Positions 1 to 6,153 are shown, counted from the stretch's first letter. The stretch: 6,153 nt of DNA from Gemmatimonas phototrophica (GCA_945870175.1 CAMBRJ010000196.1:1-6153), one strand, 5' to 3'. Program-made: numbers and translations. The notes: generated by a model not told the origin, from the letters alone.

Positions 1-399
1 CAGCGGCACCGTCAGCGCCGGTATCGCACTCGCGACGCCGACGGCGAGTGCCATGGCCGCGCAGGCGTGTCCGGACGGGAAGGAGAAGCGATCCGGGATA
101 AGTACCAGCGCAGCGGTCGATTCCTTCGCGGACGGCCTTGGGCGTCCCACCGTGCGCTTGATCAGCTGAACCACCAAATGCGACAGCCCGAGCAAGCAGA
201 GCGTGCGCCAGGCGAGCGCTAACGAACCACCGGGAGCCAGCGCCTGCGCGAGGGCGAGACCGATGCTGGCGCGGGCGCCACCGAGGTGCGTCAGGGAGGT
301 CCAGAATCGGCGACGCGAACGGGCCGTCGTGGACGTCAGGGCGAGGCGGGAGAACAAGGCGCGGTCACGCGCGTCGAGTCGAATCAGCCATGGGCTCAT
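1..399 (-). CDS. PAP2-superfamily phosphatase, N-terminal 133 residues (cut by window edge)
   Basis: Translating the minus strand from the ATG at 399 gives an open frame of 133 codons to the window edge; the C-terminus is missing. Two of the three PAP2 (type 2 phosphatidic acid phosphatase) signature motifs are visible: the K-x6-RP motif as KRTVGRPRP at about residues 81-89, and PSGH within FSFPSGHACA at about 105-114. The third motif (SRxxxGxHxxxD) would lie beyond the edge. Hydrophobic stretches at about 45-80 and from 113 onward fit the multi-span membrane topology. Family members remove phosphate from lipid phosphates or pyrophosphates, such as phosphatidic acid, PG-phosphate or undecaprenyl pyrophosphate; the substrate cannot be told here. 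An in-frame TGA lies a few codons upstream, which supports this start, although no clear Shine-Dalgarno is seen. It follows the response regulator by 69 bp on the same strand and may be the last gene of that operon. It was found by direct translation. Confidence 0.88.
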   Translation of the reverse strand, partial: MSPWLIRLDARDRALFSRLALTSTTARSRRRFWTSLTHLGGARASIGLALAQALAPGGSLALAWRTLCLLGLSHLVVQLIKRTVGRPRPSAKESTAALVLIPDRFSFPSGHACAAMALAVGVASAIPALTVPL

Positions 400-468
400 G
401 GTGAAAGACAATCGTCATCGCGCGTGACGGAGCGCCGACAGAATGATCACCGAATAGACACGGGGGTG
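400..468 (-). other. Intergenic gap between response regulator and PAP2 gene
   Basis: This is 69 bp without coding content. A 5-bp hairpin (GACAC / GTGTC, loop of four) at 457-470 overlaps the regulator's stop codon. An 8-bp inverted repeat, CGCGTGAC at 421-428 and GTCACGCG at 468-475, spans the gap. Neither is followed by a T-run, so there is no convincing terminator, and I see no convincing -35/-10 pair. The gap is short enough for read-through from the regulator into the PAP2 gene. Confidence 0.4.
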
Positions 469-1149
469 TCACGCGTCGGCCACCAAGCCGGCTTCCAGCG
501 CGAGGCGCGTGAGGCCGGCGACGCTGTGAATCTCGAGCTTTCGCATCAGACTTTCGCGATGCGCCTCGACGGTGCGGCGACTGATGCCCAGCTCGGCCGC
601 GATCGCTTTGTTGGTGAGACCGCGCGCCACGCCGCCCAACACATCGCGTTCCCGGGGCGTCAGCTGCTCGAGCTGCAGCTGCGGCGCCGATACGGGCGCC
701 GCCTCAGTCGCGGTGAGACGCTTCACCACGGCGGGACTGAAGAACGTGCCGCCCGCGTAGACCGCGTGAATCGCGGCGCGCAGTTCTTCCCCCGCAGAAT
801 CCTTCAGCAGATACCCATGCGTGCCAATGCGCATACCTTCGCGCACGTACTCGCTCTGATCGTGCATGCTGAGCAGGAGAATGCGCACCGACGGCAACAG
901 CGCGCGAAGGCGGGCGGCCGCATGCAAGCCGGTTTCCTCTGGCATGGTAATGTCGAGCACGACGACATCGGGTACGTACTCCTGCGCCAGCTCCACCGCG
1001 ATGCGACCGTTGGCCGCTTCGGCCACCACTTCGATACCGGGGTCGGCATCGAGCACGTAGCGCAATCCTTCGCGGACGAGCGCGTGATCGTCGGCGATCA
1101 GCACGCGGATACGCGTCGACTCGGGCGCGGCGTCATTGGGCTGCTTCAC
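469..1149 (-). CDS. NarL/FixJ-family response regulator (REC + LuxR-type HTH)
   Basis: This is a 226-residue cytoplasmic DNA-binding response regulator, the usual length for the NarL/FixJ family. The receiver domain spans about residues 14-130. The acidic pair is D20/D21, the predicted phospho-acceptor is D66 (VVVLDITMPE), the switch residue is S94 and the conserved lysine is K116 (GYLLKD). A short Gln/Leu linker (about 155-162) leads to a LuxR/GerE helix-turn-helix at about 163-215, opening with LTPRERDVL and with the recognition region near ISRRTVEAHRESLMRKL. The start is GTG at 1149, which overlaps the kinase stop (GTGA, 4 bp), so translation is probably coupled; no Shine-Dalgarno is obvious. 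Adjacency to a HisKA_3 kinase, the usual partner class of NarL-type regulators, makes that kinase its likely phosphodonor. Every key phosphorelay residue is present, so it should be functional. Target genes are unknown; autoregulation of the operon is possible but not shown. Confidence 0.96.
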   Translation of the reverse strand: MKQPNDAAPESTRIRVLIADDHALVREGLRYVLDADPGIEVVAEAANGRIAVELAQEYVPDVVVLDITMPEETGLHAAARLRALLPSVRILLLSMHDQSEYVREGMRIGTHGYLLKDSAGEELRAAIHAVYAGGTFFSPAVVKRLTATEAAPVSAPQLQLEQLTPRERDVLGGVARGLTNKAIAAELGISRRTVEAHRESLMRKLEIHSVAGLTRLALEAGLVADA

Positions 1150-3104
1150 GAGGGGGTCTGGGCGTTGGGGGGCAGCGTCGGTGAACGTTCAAGATCGGCG
1201 CGCGGTGCACTGATGCGCACTTCGGCGCCCGTGGTCTGATTGGCGATCACGACATCACCACCGATGGCGAAGATCCGCTCGCGCATGCCGGTGATGCCCA
1301 TGCGATGCTCGGCATCACGAATACGGCCATTGCGGCCGACGGGGAATCCTTTGCCGTCGTCACGTACGCGCAGCACCAGGCCGTGGCCGTCCACTGCGAC
1401 GAGCACGTCGACGTGCGTGGCCTGCGCGTGGCGCACCACGTTGGACAGCGCCTCCTGCAGGGCACGAAACAGCGCGAGATCGGCGTCGGGATGCAGCGGC
1501 GGGAGAATGGCCGGCGCACTAAACGTGGCGCGAATGCCGCTGCGCTCGGTGAAATCGGTGACCAGCGAATGCAGCGCCGGCCGCAGCCCCAGATCATCGA
1601 GCAGCGTCGGACGCAGATCGCTGGTGACCTGCCGAATGCTGGCGATGCCAGTATCGACCAGCGACAGCAGACGATCGAGACGCGGCGAAGCCCCCTCAAC
1701 CATCAGCGGGCGCAAGGCCTCGAGCTGCATCTTCACGGCCGAGAACACCTGCGCCGTTTCATCGTGCAACTCACGCGACAGACGGCGGCGTTCGTCCTCA
1801 TGCTGCCGCACCATGCGCGCCGAGAGCTGCTCGAGCGCCGTCGTGCGGGTGGCCAGCTGGCGATCGAGCGCCGACTGCTCGAGCGCAGCCCCCACTTGCT
1901 GTCCGAGCGTGAGCAGGAAGTCGTCATCGAGCGCGGTAAACGGATTGCGGACATCTCCCGCCATCACCAGCGCGCCAACCAGATGCGTGCCCGTTCCCAC
2001 CGGCAGGGCCGCAATGAACGGCTGCCGCCCTTCGGCCGCGACGACCTGCGGGCGCCGTGAGATCCGCATACGCGTGAGCGCATCGAGCACCGCTTGCTCG
2101 GGGTGCGAGTTCTCCCACGAAGCACAGGAGCCCGCACCGCGCACGAATCGTCCACGAGTTCCCGGCTCGGCGGCGGCCGGTGTGACGTCGTTGAGAGTGT
2201 GGGGCGCCCGTTCGTCGTCACCCCACGCCGTCAGCACACCGTCCAGCAGGTCAGCGGCCGCGGCGCTCTCGGCGCCGTCCGCACCGAACAGGTACATCGC
2301 CGTGCCACGCACGCCGGGCAAGGCGAGCGGGCGTGACAACAGGGCATCGAGCGGATCGGTGGTGCGATCGCGACGCTGCAAGTCGCCCGAGAGCGCCGAC
2401 AGGGCGCGCACGCCGCGTCCGAGATCATCCAGCACCAACAACACCAGTCCGAATCCGACCAGTAGTTCGAACGAGATGTCGAGGTAGTAGCCCCACGGCG
2501 TCCACGCGCCCTGCGCCCGCAGGAACGGATAGTCGAGGTGGTGCAGTCCCCACAGGAAGAACGAGATGGCGAGCAGGCGCGCGCCGGTGGACTGCGCAAT
2601 ACGATGGTGGCGCCAGAACACCCATCCGGTCCACATCGTCGCGCCGCTCAGGAACAACACCGCGGGCAGCGCGGCCCAGAGGAAATGATCGAGCTGATAG
2701 ATCGCGACGTACGACCAGAGCGCGGGGAACAGCGCCAACAGCAGATACGCCGGCCGCGCCTTGGGTTGTCGCAGGAACACGACAGCCGACCAGAGCAACG
2801 CGAGCGCCGTCCATCCGGTGGTGACCTGATGCCAGTACAGCCACACCCGCTCGCCCGTGAGCAGAAAGCTCAGAATGCAGAGCAGCCGTGCGACATAGAC
2901 GCTCCACGCCACCGCAAACCAGCCGAACCACGGTCGGCGATAGCGCACGTATAAATGCGCGCACAGCGCCGCGAGGCCGGTGGTAATCGCCCCCTGCAGG
3001 AGCGTCGCCGCCAGCTCGGTGGCCAGCAGCGGCGGCGGCGCCTGGATCATGTCGCTCTGTGCCAGCGCGAGCAGCATCGGCAATCCGAGTGGTCCCGTTA
3101 TCAC
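1146..3104 (-). CDS. Membrane sensor histidine kinase: 7TM, GAF, HisKA_3, HATPase_c
   Basis: This 652-residue protein has about seven predicted membrane helices (roughly residues 28-53, 58-82, 95-112, 118-136, 140-164, 174-194 and 206-227), with short loops and no large periplasmic sensor domain. A GAF-like domain (about 250-408) and a coiled-coil stretch (about 408-440) follow. The HisKA_3 dimerisation domain has RELHDETAQ, with predicted phospho-histidine H447 and the DxxxQ phosphatase motif D448/Q452. The HATPase domain has an N-box around N555 (QEALSNVVRHA), G1 DDGKGF (582-587) and G2 GITGMRER (603-610). It should autophosphorylate and both phosphorylate and dephosphorylate the regulator encoded next, whose start overlaps this stop. 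The chosen start is GTG at 3104, 12 bp after the channel gene's stop; ATG codons at residues 10 and 19 are alternatives, and none has a strong Shine-Dalgarno. The absence of a big extracytoplasmic domain suggests sensing within the membrane or in the cytosol through GAF. The ligand is unknown. Confidence 0.95.
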   Translation of the reverse strand: MITGPLGLPMLLALAQSDMIQAPPPLLATELAATLLQGAITTGLAALCAHLYVRYRRPWFGWFAVAWSVYVARLLCILSFLLTGERVWLYWHQVTTGWTALALLWSAVVFLRQPKARPAYLLLALFPALWSYVAIYQLDHFLWAALPAVLFLSGATMWTGWVFWRHHRIAQSTGARLLAISFFLWGLHHLDYPFLRAQGAWTPWGYYLDISFELLVGFGLVLLVLDDLGRGVRALSALSGDLQRRDRTTDPLDALLSRPLALPGVRGTAMYLFGADGAESAAAADLLDGVLTAWGDDERAPHTLNDVTPAAAEPGTRGRFVRGAGSCASWENSHPEQAVLDALTRMRISRRPQVVAAEGRQPFIAALPVGTGTHLVGALVMAGDVRNPFTALDDDFLLTLGQQVGAALEQSALDRQLATRTTALEQLSARMVRQHEDERRRLSRELHDETAQVFSAVKMQLEALRPLMVEGASPRLDRLLSLVDTGIASIRQVTSDLRPTLLDDLGLRPALHSLVTDFTERSGIRATFSAPAILPPLHPDADLALFRALQEALSNVVRHAQATHVDVLVAVDGHGLVLRVRDDGKGFPVGRNGRIRDAEHRMGITGMRERIFAIGGDVVIANQTTGAEVRISAPRADLERSPTLPPNAQTPS

Positions 3105-3116
3105 GACGCCCGTGCG

Positions 3117-4766
3117 CTATGCATCGGTCACCGGCGCGCTGGCGTCGAGACTCGGCACCGGCGTCGTACCGCCCGCCTGCACGTGGTACACGGTGCGCGT
3201 CGGGAACGCGAAGCTCGATCCGTTGTCACGAATGATCCGCATGAACGTAATCAGCATATCGTGACGGATCCGCAGAAATTCCTGCCAGTCGGTGGTGAGA
3301 AACCACGACACGACGTTGATGCGGATCGCCGAGTCGGTGAAGCCCACCACGTGGACGCGCACGATATCGGCGAACACCATCGGGTGCGCGCGCAACGCCG
3401 CCTCGAGCGCATCACGGATGCGATCGAGCTGTTCCGGTGTGGTGGTGTAGGTGAGGTCGATGTCGGTGCTCAGCACAATGCGATCGCGCTCACCGAACGT
3501 TTCAATGCGTTCGTCGGCCAGCCGCCCGTTGGGAATGCGCACCACGGTTCGATCGACGGTGCGGATGCTCGTGGAACGCAATCCAATGCGCTCCACGGCG
3601 CCTTCCGACGCACCGGCACGCACCCAGTCACCCACCCGAAACGCGTTGTCGGCGGCCAGCGACACGCTGCCGAACAGATGCTCGACGGTTTTCTGCGCGG
3701 CCAGGGCCACCGCAATACCACCGATACCAAGACCGGCCAGCAGGGTGCCGACGGGATAGCCGAACTGCGCCAGCGCCACGAGCATCGCGATGATCGCCAG
3801 CGTGACGCGCAGGAAGTTGCCGAGCAGCGGCACCAACGTACGCGCCTGCGTGCCCTGCCCCGTGGCCCACGCGGCGTTCGCCACGCGATCCTGCGCGAGC
3901 CGGATGATGCGCAGCAGCCCCCAGAAGATCGAGAGCAACACCAGCCCACGCGTAAACGACGTGAGGACGCCGTCCACGCGCGTATTGAGCTCGAGCAGCG
4001 AGAGCGACGGTCCGATCGCCAACGACGCCGCCAACAACCGGAACGGTCCGCGCAGATGCTCCAGCAACAAATCGTCCCAGTCGGTCACGGTGTGTCGCGC
4101 GATGCGTCCCAGCAGATTGCGCAGCACGGCCCCGAGTCCCCACGCCACCAGCAGCACCAGCGGAATCGCCAGGCCAAGGCCGATCCACTGCCAGTAGTAC
4201 ACGTTGAACGGACCCACACGCATGAGCGTTTGCGGGAGCCGCTCGCGCAGCCACGGCGCGCCGAGATTGCCGAACCATCCGTCGATGAACCCGACGGTGG
4301 CTTGCGAGAAGACCCACCGGACGGGCCCGCCCGACGACGGCGCCGACAGCCGCACCATCCGGACCGGATCCTCGCGGCCGTTGGCCGACGTGATCACACC
4401 GATACGGTCTCCACCGACGTCACCATCCGTGGTATCGCCGGAGACGGCGCCAGAGACGGCGCGCACGTCGATCGCGAGGCGTTGATCAAGGATGGTCTTG
4501 AGACGACGCGCGAGCGTCGCGGCGCGAGCGCGTTCCGCCGTCGGGATCGAGAGGTACTGCGCGGCGCCCACCCAGTCACGCGCCTCGGCGAGACGCAGGA
4601 ACGACTGCAGCGCACCCCGCGGCGAGGCCGGCGACACGCTGGATGGCGCACTGTCTGCGCTCGGCGTCCGCGAGGGAAGCCCGAGCTGGGCTCGGGCCTG
4701 CTGCGGGAGAGACAGGCCGGCGGCGAGGAAGCCCAACGCCGCGGAAATGATGAGGCGAACGCGCAT
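3117..4766 (-). CDS. MscS-family mechanosensitive ion channel with periplasmic N-terminal domain
   Basis: This is a 549-residue MscS-superfamily channel, which family knowledge says opens under membrane tension to relieve hypo-osmotic shock. A signal peptide (residues 1-26, cleavage after ARA) is followed by a soluble domain (about 50-165, starting SPRGALQSFLRLAEARDW), an arrangement I recall from other mid-sized MscS homologues. Membrane helices lie at about 191-216, 240-260, 270-290 and 310-336, then the Gly/Ala-rich pore helix at about 342-370 (GLGIGGIAVALAAQKTVEHL). The beta domain carries FRVGDWV and IPNGRL, and a cytoplasmic alpha/beta region follows to about 530. I chose the ATG at 4766 because the signal peptide follows directly; a TTG two codons earlier (4772) is possible. 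The gene starts 28 bp after tRNA-Lys with no evident promoter between, and ends 12 bp before the kinase start. It is larger than E. coli MscS (286 aa). Confidence 0.95.
   Translation of the reverse strand: MRVRLIISAALGFLAAGLSLPQQARAQLGLPSRTPSADSAPSSVSPASPRGALQSFLRLAEARDWVGAAQYLSIPTAERARAATLARRLKTILDQRLAIDVRAVSGAVSGDTTDGDVGGDRIGVITSANGREDPVRMVRLSAPSSGGPVRWVFSQATVGFIDGWFGNLGAPWLRERLPQTLMRVGPFNVYYWQWIGLGLAIPLVLLVAWGLGAVLRNLLGRIARHTVTDWDDLLLEHLRGPFRLLAASLAIGPSLSLLELNTRVDGVLTSFTRGLVLLSIFWGLLRIIRLAQDRVANAAWATGQGTQARTLVPLLGNFLRVTLAIIAMLVALAQFGYPVGTLLAGLGIGGIAVALAAQKTVEHLFGSVSLAADNAFRVGDWVRAGASEGAVERIGLRSTSIRTVDRTVVRIPNGRLADERIETFGERDRIVLSTDIDLTYTTTPEQLDRIRDALEAALRAHPMVFADIVRVHVVGFTDSAIRINVVSWFLTTDWQEFLRIRHDMLITFMRIIRDNGSSFAFPTRTVYHVQAGGTTPVPSLDASAPVTDA
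4679..4697 (-). other. Perfect 7-bp hairpin inside the channel gene's 5' coding region
   Basis: GCCCGAG at 4679-4685 and CTCGGGC at 4691-4697 form a perfect GC-rich inverted repeat with a 5-nt loop. In the mRNA it covers codons 24-30 of the channel gene, exactly at the predicted signal-peptide cleavage site. It could slow ribosomes as the signal peptide emerges or be a chance product of high GC; nothing in the sequence decides this. Confidence 0.35.
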
Positions 4767-4794
4767 GCCCAAAGATAGCTGGGTGACCAGCGAG

Positions 4795-4867
4795 TGCCCC
4801 GGGTGGGACTCGAACCCACGACCTATGGCTTAAAAGGCCACTGCTCTACCAACTGAGCTACCGGAGC
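4795..4867 (-). tRNA. tRNA-Lys (anticodon UUU)
   Basis: This is a complete 73-nt cloverleaf on the minus strand. The acceptor stem is GCTCCGG paired with CCGGGGC (one T-G wobble) plus discriminator A. The D arm has AGCTCAGTTGGTAGAGCA. The anticodon stem is GTGGC/GCCAT around loop CTTTTAA, giving anticodon TTT. The variable loop is AGGTC, and the T arm is GTGGG-TTCGAGT-CCCAC. The 3' CCA is not encoded (the next bases are CTC), so it must be added after transcription. It reads AAA and AAG codons. It lies 84 bp after the barrel gene and 28 bp before the channel gene, all on one strand. Confidence 0.98.
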
Positions 4868-4951
4868 GCCGACCCGCCGCGAAGCGGGCCAGCCTCTCAA
4901 TTTAGCGAAATGACGCCCCGCACGAACAGGGGCACGGCACGCGAATACGAC
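4868..4951 (-). promoter_or_regulatory. Gap upstream of tRNA-Lys: possible promoter and weak hairpins
   Basis: This is the 84-bp gap between the barrel gene's stop and the tRNA. On the minus strand a GCCCC/GGGGC hairpin (4915-4933, loop of nine) follows the barrel gene but lacks a U-run, so it is at best a weak terminator. Next comes the only AT-rich patch of the area (4896-4910), holding a -10-like TAAATT at 4904-4899. That would place a transcription start about 25 nt before the tRNA, but the -35 position (around 4922-4927, GTTCGT) matches poorly. A second 5-bp hairpin (CCCGC/GCGGG, 4873-4888) lies just before the tRNA. The presence of a tRNA promoter here is inferred mainly from position. 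Confidence 0.3.
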
Positions 4952-5902
4952 TTAGCGCAGCCGGATCGTGAGGCGATGCCCTGCCCCCTCGCGCAGCGTC
5001 TCCCACCCGTAGTCCAGCGTGAAGCGATCCACCGTGAACCCGCCTCCCGCCGTGACCGGTCGCTCCTCGCGCAATTGCGGACGGCGTCCACCGGCGCGTC
5101 CCGTGAAGGTCACGCCCTCGATCGGCGAGTAGCTGATCTCCACCCCACCGCGGGGAAACAGCTCGCCATCCCGACGCACGTCGAGCTCCGCCGCGCCGCC
5201 CACGTCGACCCACTTACCAAACCCCTTCGGAGCCGTCGCGATACCGATCGCGAGTTGCGCGGGCAGCGCCTCGCGGCGGCCGGCCACCTCGAGACGTGGC
5301 CCCAGATGCTGCACCGCCACACCCACCGTACTACCCAGCAACGACAGTGACTTCGAGGCGCCGATGTCGAACCCGACACCTCCTGCCCGATCATCCGTCA
5401 CGCGCTCTTCGACGTACGTGGCGGCCACGCCCCAGCGTATCTGTTTCCACGTGAGCGAGGCCGCAACGCTTGCCGCCAGACTCGTGGTACCGAGCGCACT
5501 CGCTCGGGTGAGTACCTCACTCTCCGCCGGAAACAGGCCGTAGCGCGGGCCCGCGTCGAGCAGCTGCACACCGACCCCGATGCCCAGCGGCCCAATGGTG
5601 GAACTGCTGGCGAACTGTCCCGCCGTGGCCCCGCTTTCGTAGCGTTCCGCGCTGAACGCCAAGCCGGTACCGGTCCCCACCAGCGCGGGATTGCCGAACA
5701 CGGCATCGACATCGCGGAGGGCCACCTGCGCGCCACCCAGCGACAACACGCGCGCCGTGGCCGGCAGCTTGAGGATGAGCGGCGCATAGCGTTCGCGCTG
5801 GTCGGGCGCTGAGGATTGCGCCTGTGCCCTCGTCGCGACGGCGCCCATGACTAGCGCCGCCACCAGCGCGCCTCGGCGAAGCAGCATGCAGGAGCGGTTC
5901 AT
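4952..5902 (-). CDS. PorV/PorQ-like outer-membrane beta-barrel protein
   Basis: This 316-residue protein has a signal peptide (residues 1-28, hydrophobic core ALVAALVMG, cleavage after AQA). The mature N-terminus carries a pattern I associate with PorV/PorQ (UPF0164-like) proteins: SLGGAQVALRDVDAVFGNPA at residues 54-73. The rest is alternating, Gly-rich, beta-strand-like sequence (for example GPLGIGVGVQLL, WGVAATYVEER, FTLDYGW), consistent with a FadL-like barrel in the outer membrane. PorV shuttles cargo in Bacteroidetes type IX secretion; for this homologue the role is open. The ATG at 5902 was chosen over an in-frame GTG at 6004 because GGAG lies 7 nt upstream, the signal peptide starts here, and the extra 34 residues look like antisense-type Arg/His sequence. 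The start overlaps the upstream stop (ATGA), so the two genes are probably translated together. Confidence 0.82.
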   Translation of the reverse strand: MNRSCMLLRRGALVAALVMGAVATRAQAQSSAPDQRERYAPLILKLPATARVLSLGGAQVALRDVDAVFGNPALVGTGTGLAFSAERYESGATAGQFASSSTIGPLGIGVGVQLLDAGPRYGLFPAESEVLTRASALGTTSLAASVAASLTWKQIRWGVAATYVEERVTDDRAGGVGFDIGASKSLSLLGSTVGVAVQHLGPRLEVAGRREALPAQLAIGIATAPKGFGKWVDVGGAAELDVRRDGELFPRGGVEISYSPIEGVTFTGRAGGRRPQLREERPVTAGGGFTVDRFTLDYGWETLREGAGHRLTIRLR

Positions 5903-6153
5903 CGCGCCGCTCCGATCGTGTGTGCCGTGAACTCGGAACGCATGTTGGAGAAGCCGATGTTGTCGAGAATGATCGTGCCGGCGATGCTGCGGTCGAAGCG
6001 CCACCGCACGCGCGTGATGCGGGCGGGATCGAACCCCGGCGCGGCGCGGGAGAAATCAGCGAGCGGAATCGCGTACGTTTGCAGCACGATCTCGTACACG
6101 TTGGCAAATCGTTGCTTGTCGCGGCCGGCGCGACGGTACACGTACGACTCCAG
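5899..6153 (-). CDS. C-terminal 84 residues of a protein, possible jelly-roll (CBM-like) domain
   Basis: The frame is open to the right edge and reads LESYVYRRAGRDKQRF at the first visible residues, so the real start lies outside the window; the internal GTG at 6141 is not needed as a start. The visible piece has strand-like segments: VYEIVLQTYAIPLADF, a loop with PGFDPARITRVRWRFDR, and AGTIILDNIGF near the end. Closing with a strand such as ILDNIGF is typical of galactose-binding-like or carbohydrate-binding jelly-roll domains, so I infer such a fold, without a precise family. No type IX C-terminal sorting domain is evident, as the protein ends HTIGAAR. Its stop overlaps the start of the barrel protein by 4 bp, which suggests the two act together in the cell envelope, perhaps as exported protein and outer-membrane partner. 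The function is not recognised. Confidence 0.7.
   Translation of the reverse strand: MESYVYRRAGRDKQRFANVYEIVLQTYAIPLADFSRAAPGFDPARITRVRWRFDRSIAGTIILDNIGFSNMRSEFTAHTIGAAR
5910..5913 (-). promoter_or_regulatory. Shine-Dalgarno GGAG that fixes the barrel-gene start
   Basis: GGAG on the minus strand lies 7 nt before the ATG at 5902 and inside the last codons of the upstream gene. It is the clearest ribosome-binding site in the window and supports the 316-residue start over the longer GTG-initiated frame. Confidence 0.6.

Noticed and set aside
661..681. A near-palindromic CAGCTG/CTCGAG/CAGCTG cluster in the response regulator gene
   Set aside because: It falls in the codons for the Gln-Leu linker (QLQLEQL), and repeated CAG/CTG codons produce the symmetry. 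There is no reason to call it an operator.
286..1239. A 317-codon plus-strand frame opposite the response regulator
   Set aside because: It is Arg/His/Gln-rich antisense sequence. The minus-strand frame has complete receiver and HTH domains.
1240..2487. A 415-codon plus-strand frame opposite the histidine kinase
   Set aside because: Its composition is dominated by Ser, Arg and Ala with no recognisable fold. The opposite strand encodes conserved kinase motifs throughout this span.
2955..4778. A 607-codon open frame on the plus strand opposite the channel gene
   Set aside because: It is very rich in Arg, His and Gln, shows no domain motif and sits exactly antisense to a gene with clear MscS features. 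Such long mirror frames are expected from G/C-ending codons in GC-rich DNA.
4795..4867. tRNA-Lys as an integration (attachment) site for a mobile element
   Set aside because: There is no integrase, no direct repeat of the tRNA 3' end and no compositional shift on either side within the window.
5903..6004. A 34-residue N-terminal extension of the barrel protein from a GTG at 6004
   Set aside because: The extension is Arg/His-rich, would bury the signal peptide and overlaps the upstream coding region by about 100 bp. The ATG at 5902 has a GGAG site and starts a proper signal peptide.

Overview
The window is GC-rich, tightly packed and coded almost entirely on the minus strand. It carries six protein genes (two cut by the window edges) and one tRNA. 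I see no mobile element, CRISPR array or rRNA. Codon use is uniformly G/C-ending, with no patch that looks foreign. A PorV/PorQ-type outer-membrane barrel, a C-terminal jelly-roll-like secreted fragment and an MscS channel with an extended periplasmic domain, all at high GC, suggest a diderm of the FCB side, most likely Gemmatimonadota. That assignment is inference from protein style, not from a marker gene.

In the direction of transcription (right to left), the first block is an exported/outer-membrane pair. It holds the last 84 residues of a protein that enters from the right edge, whose stop codon overlaps (ATGA) the start of a 316-residue signal-peptide-bearing PorV/PorQ-like beta-barrel protein. 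An 84-bp gap follows with a weak hairpin and the only AT-rich patch in the area, then a complete tRNA-Lys(UUU).

Twenty-eight bases after the tRNA begins the second block: an MscS-family mechanosensitive channel, 12 bp, a 652-residue 7TM-GAF-HisKA_3 sensor histidine kinase, a GTGA overlap, a NarL/FixJ response regulator, 69 bp, and a PAP2-superfamily lipid phosphatase that runs off the left edge. Spacing suggests that at least channel, kinase and regulator are one transcription unit. The PAP2 gene may belong to it.

A reasonable working idea is an envelope-sensing cassette: a tension-gated channel, a membrane-embedded sensor with its cognate regulator, and a lipid-phosphate phosphatase. All residues expected for phosphorelay are present in kinase and regulator, including the DxxxQ phosphatase motif. 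The stimulus and target genes cannot be read from the sequence.
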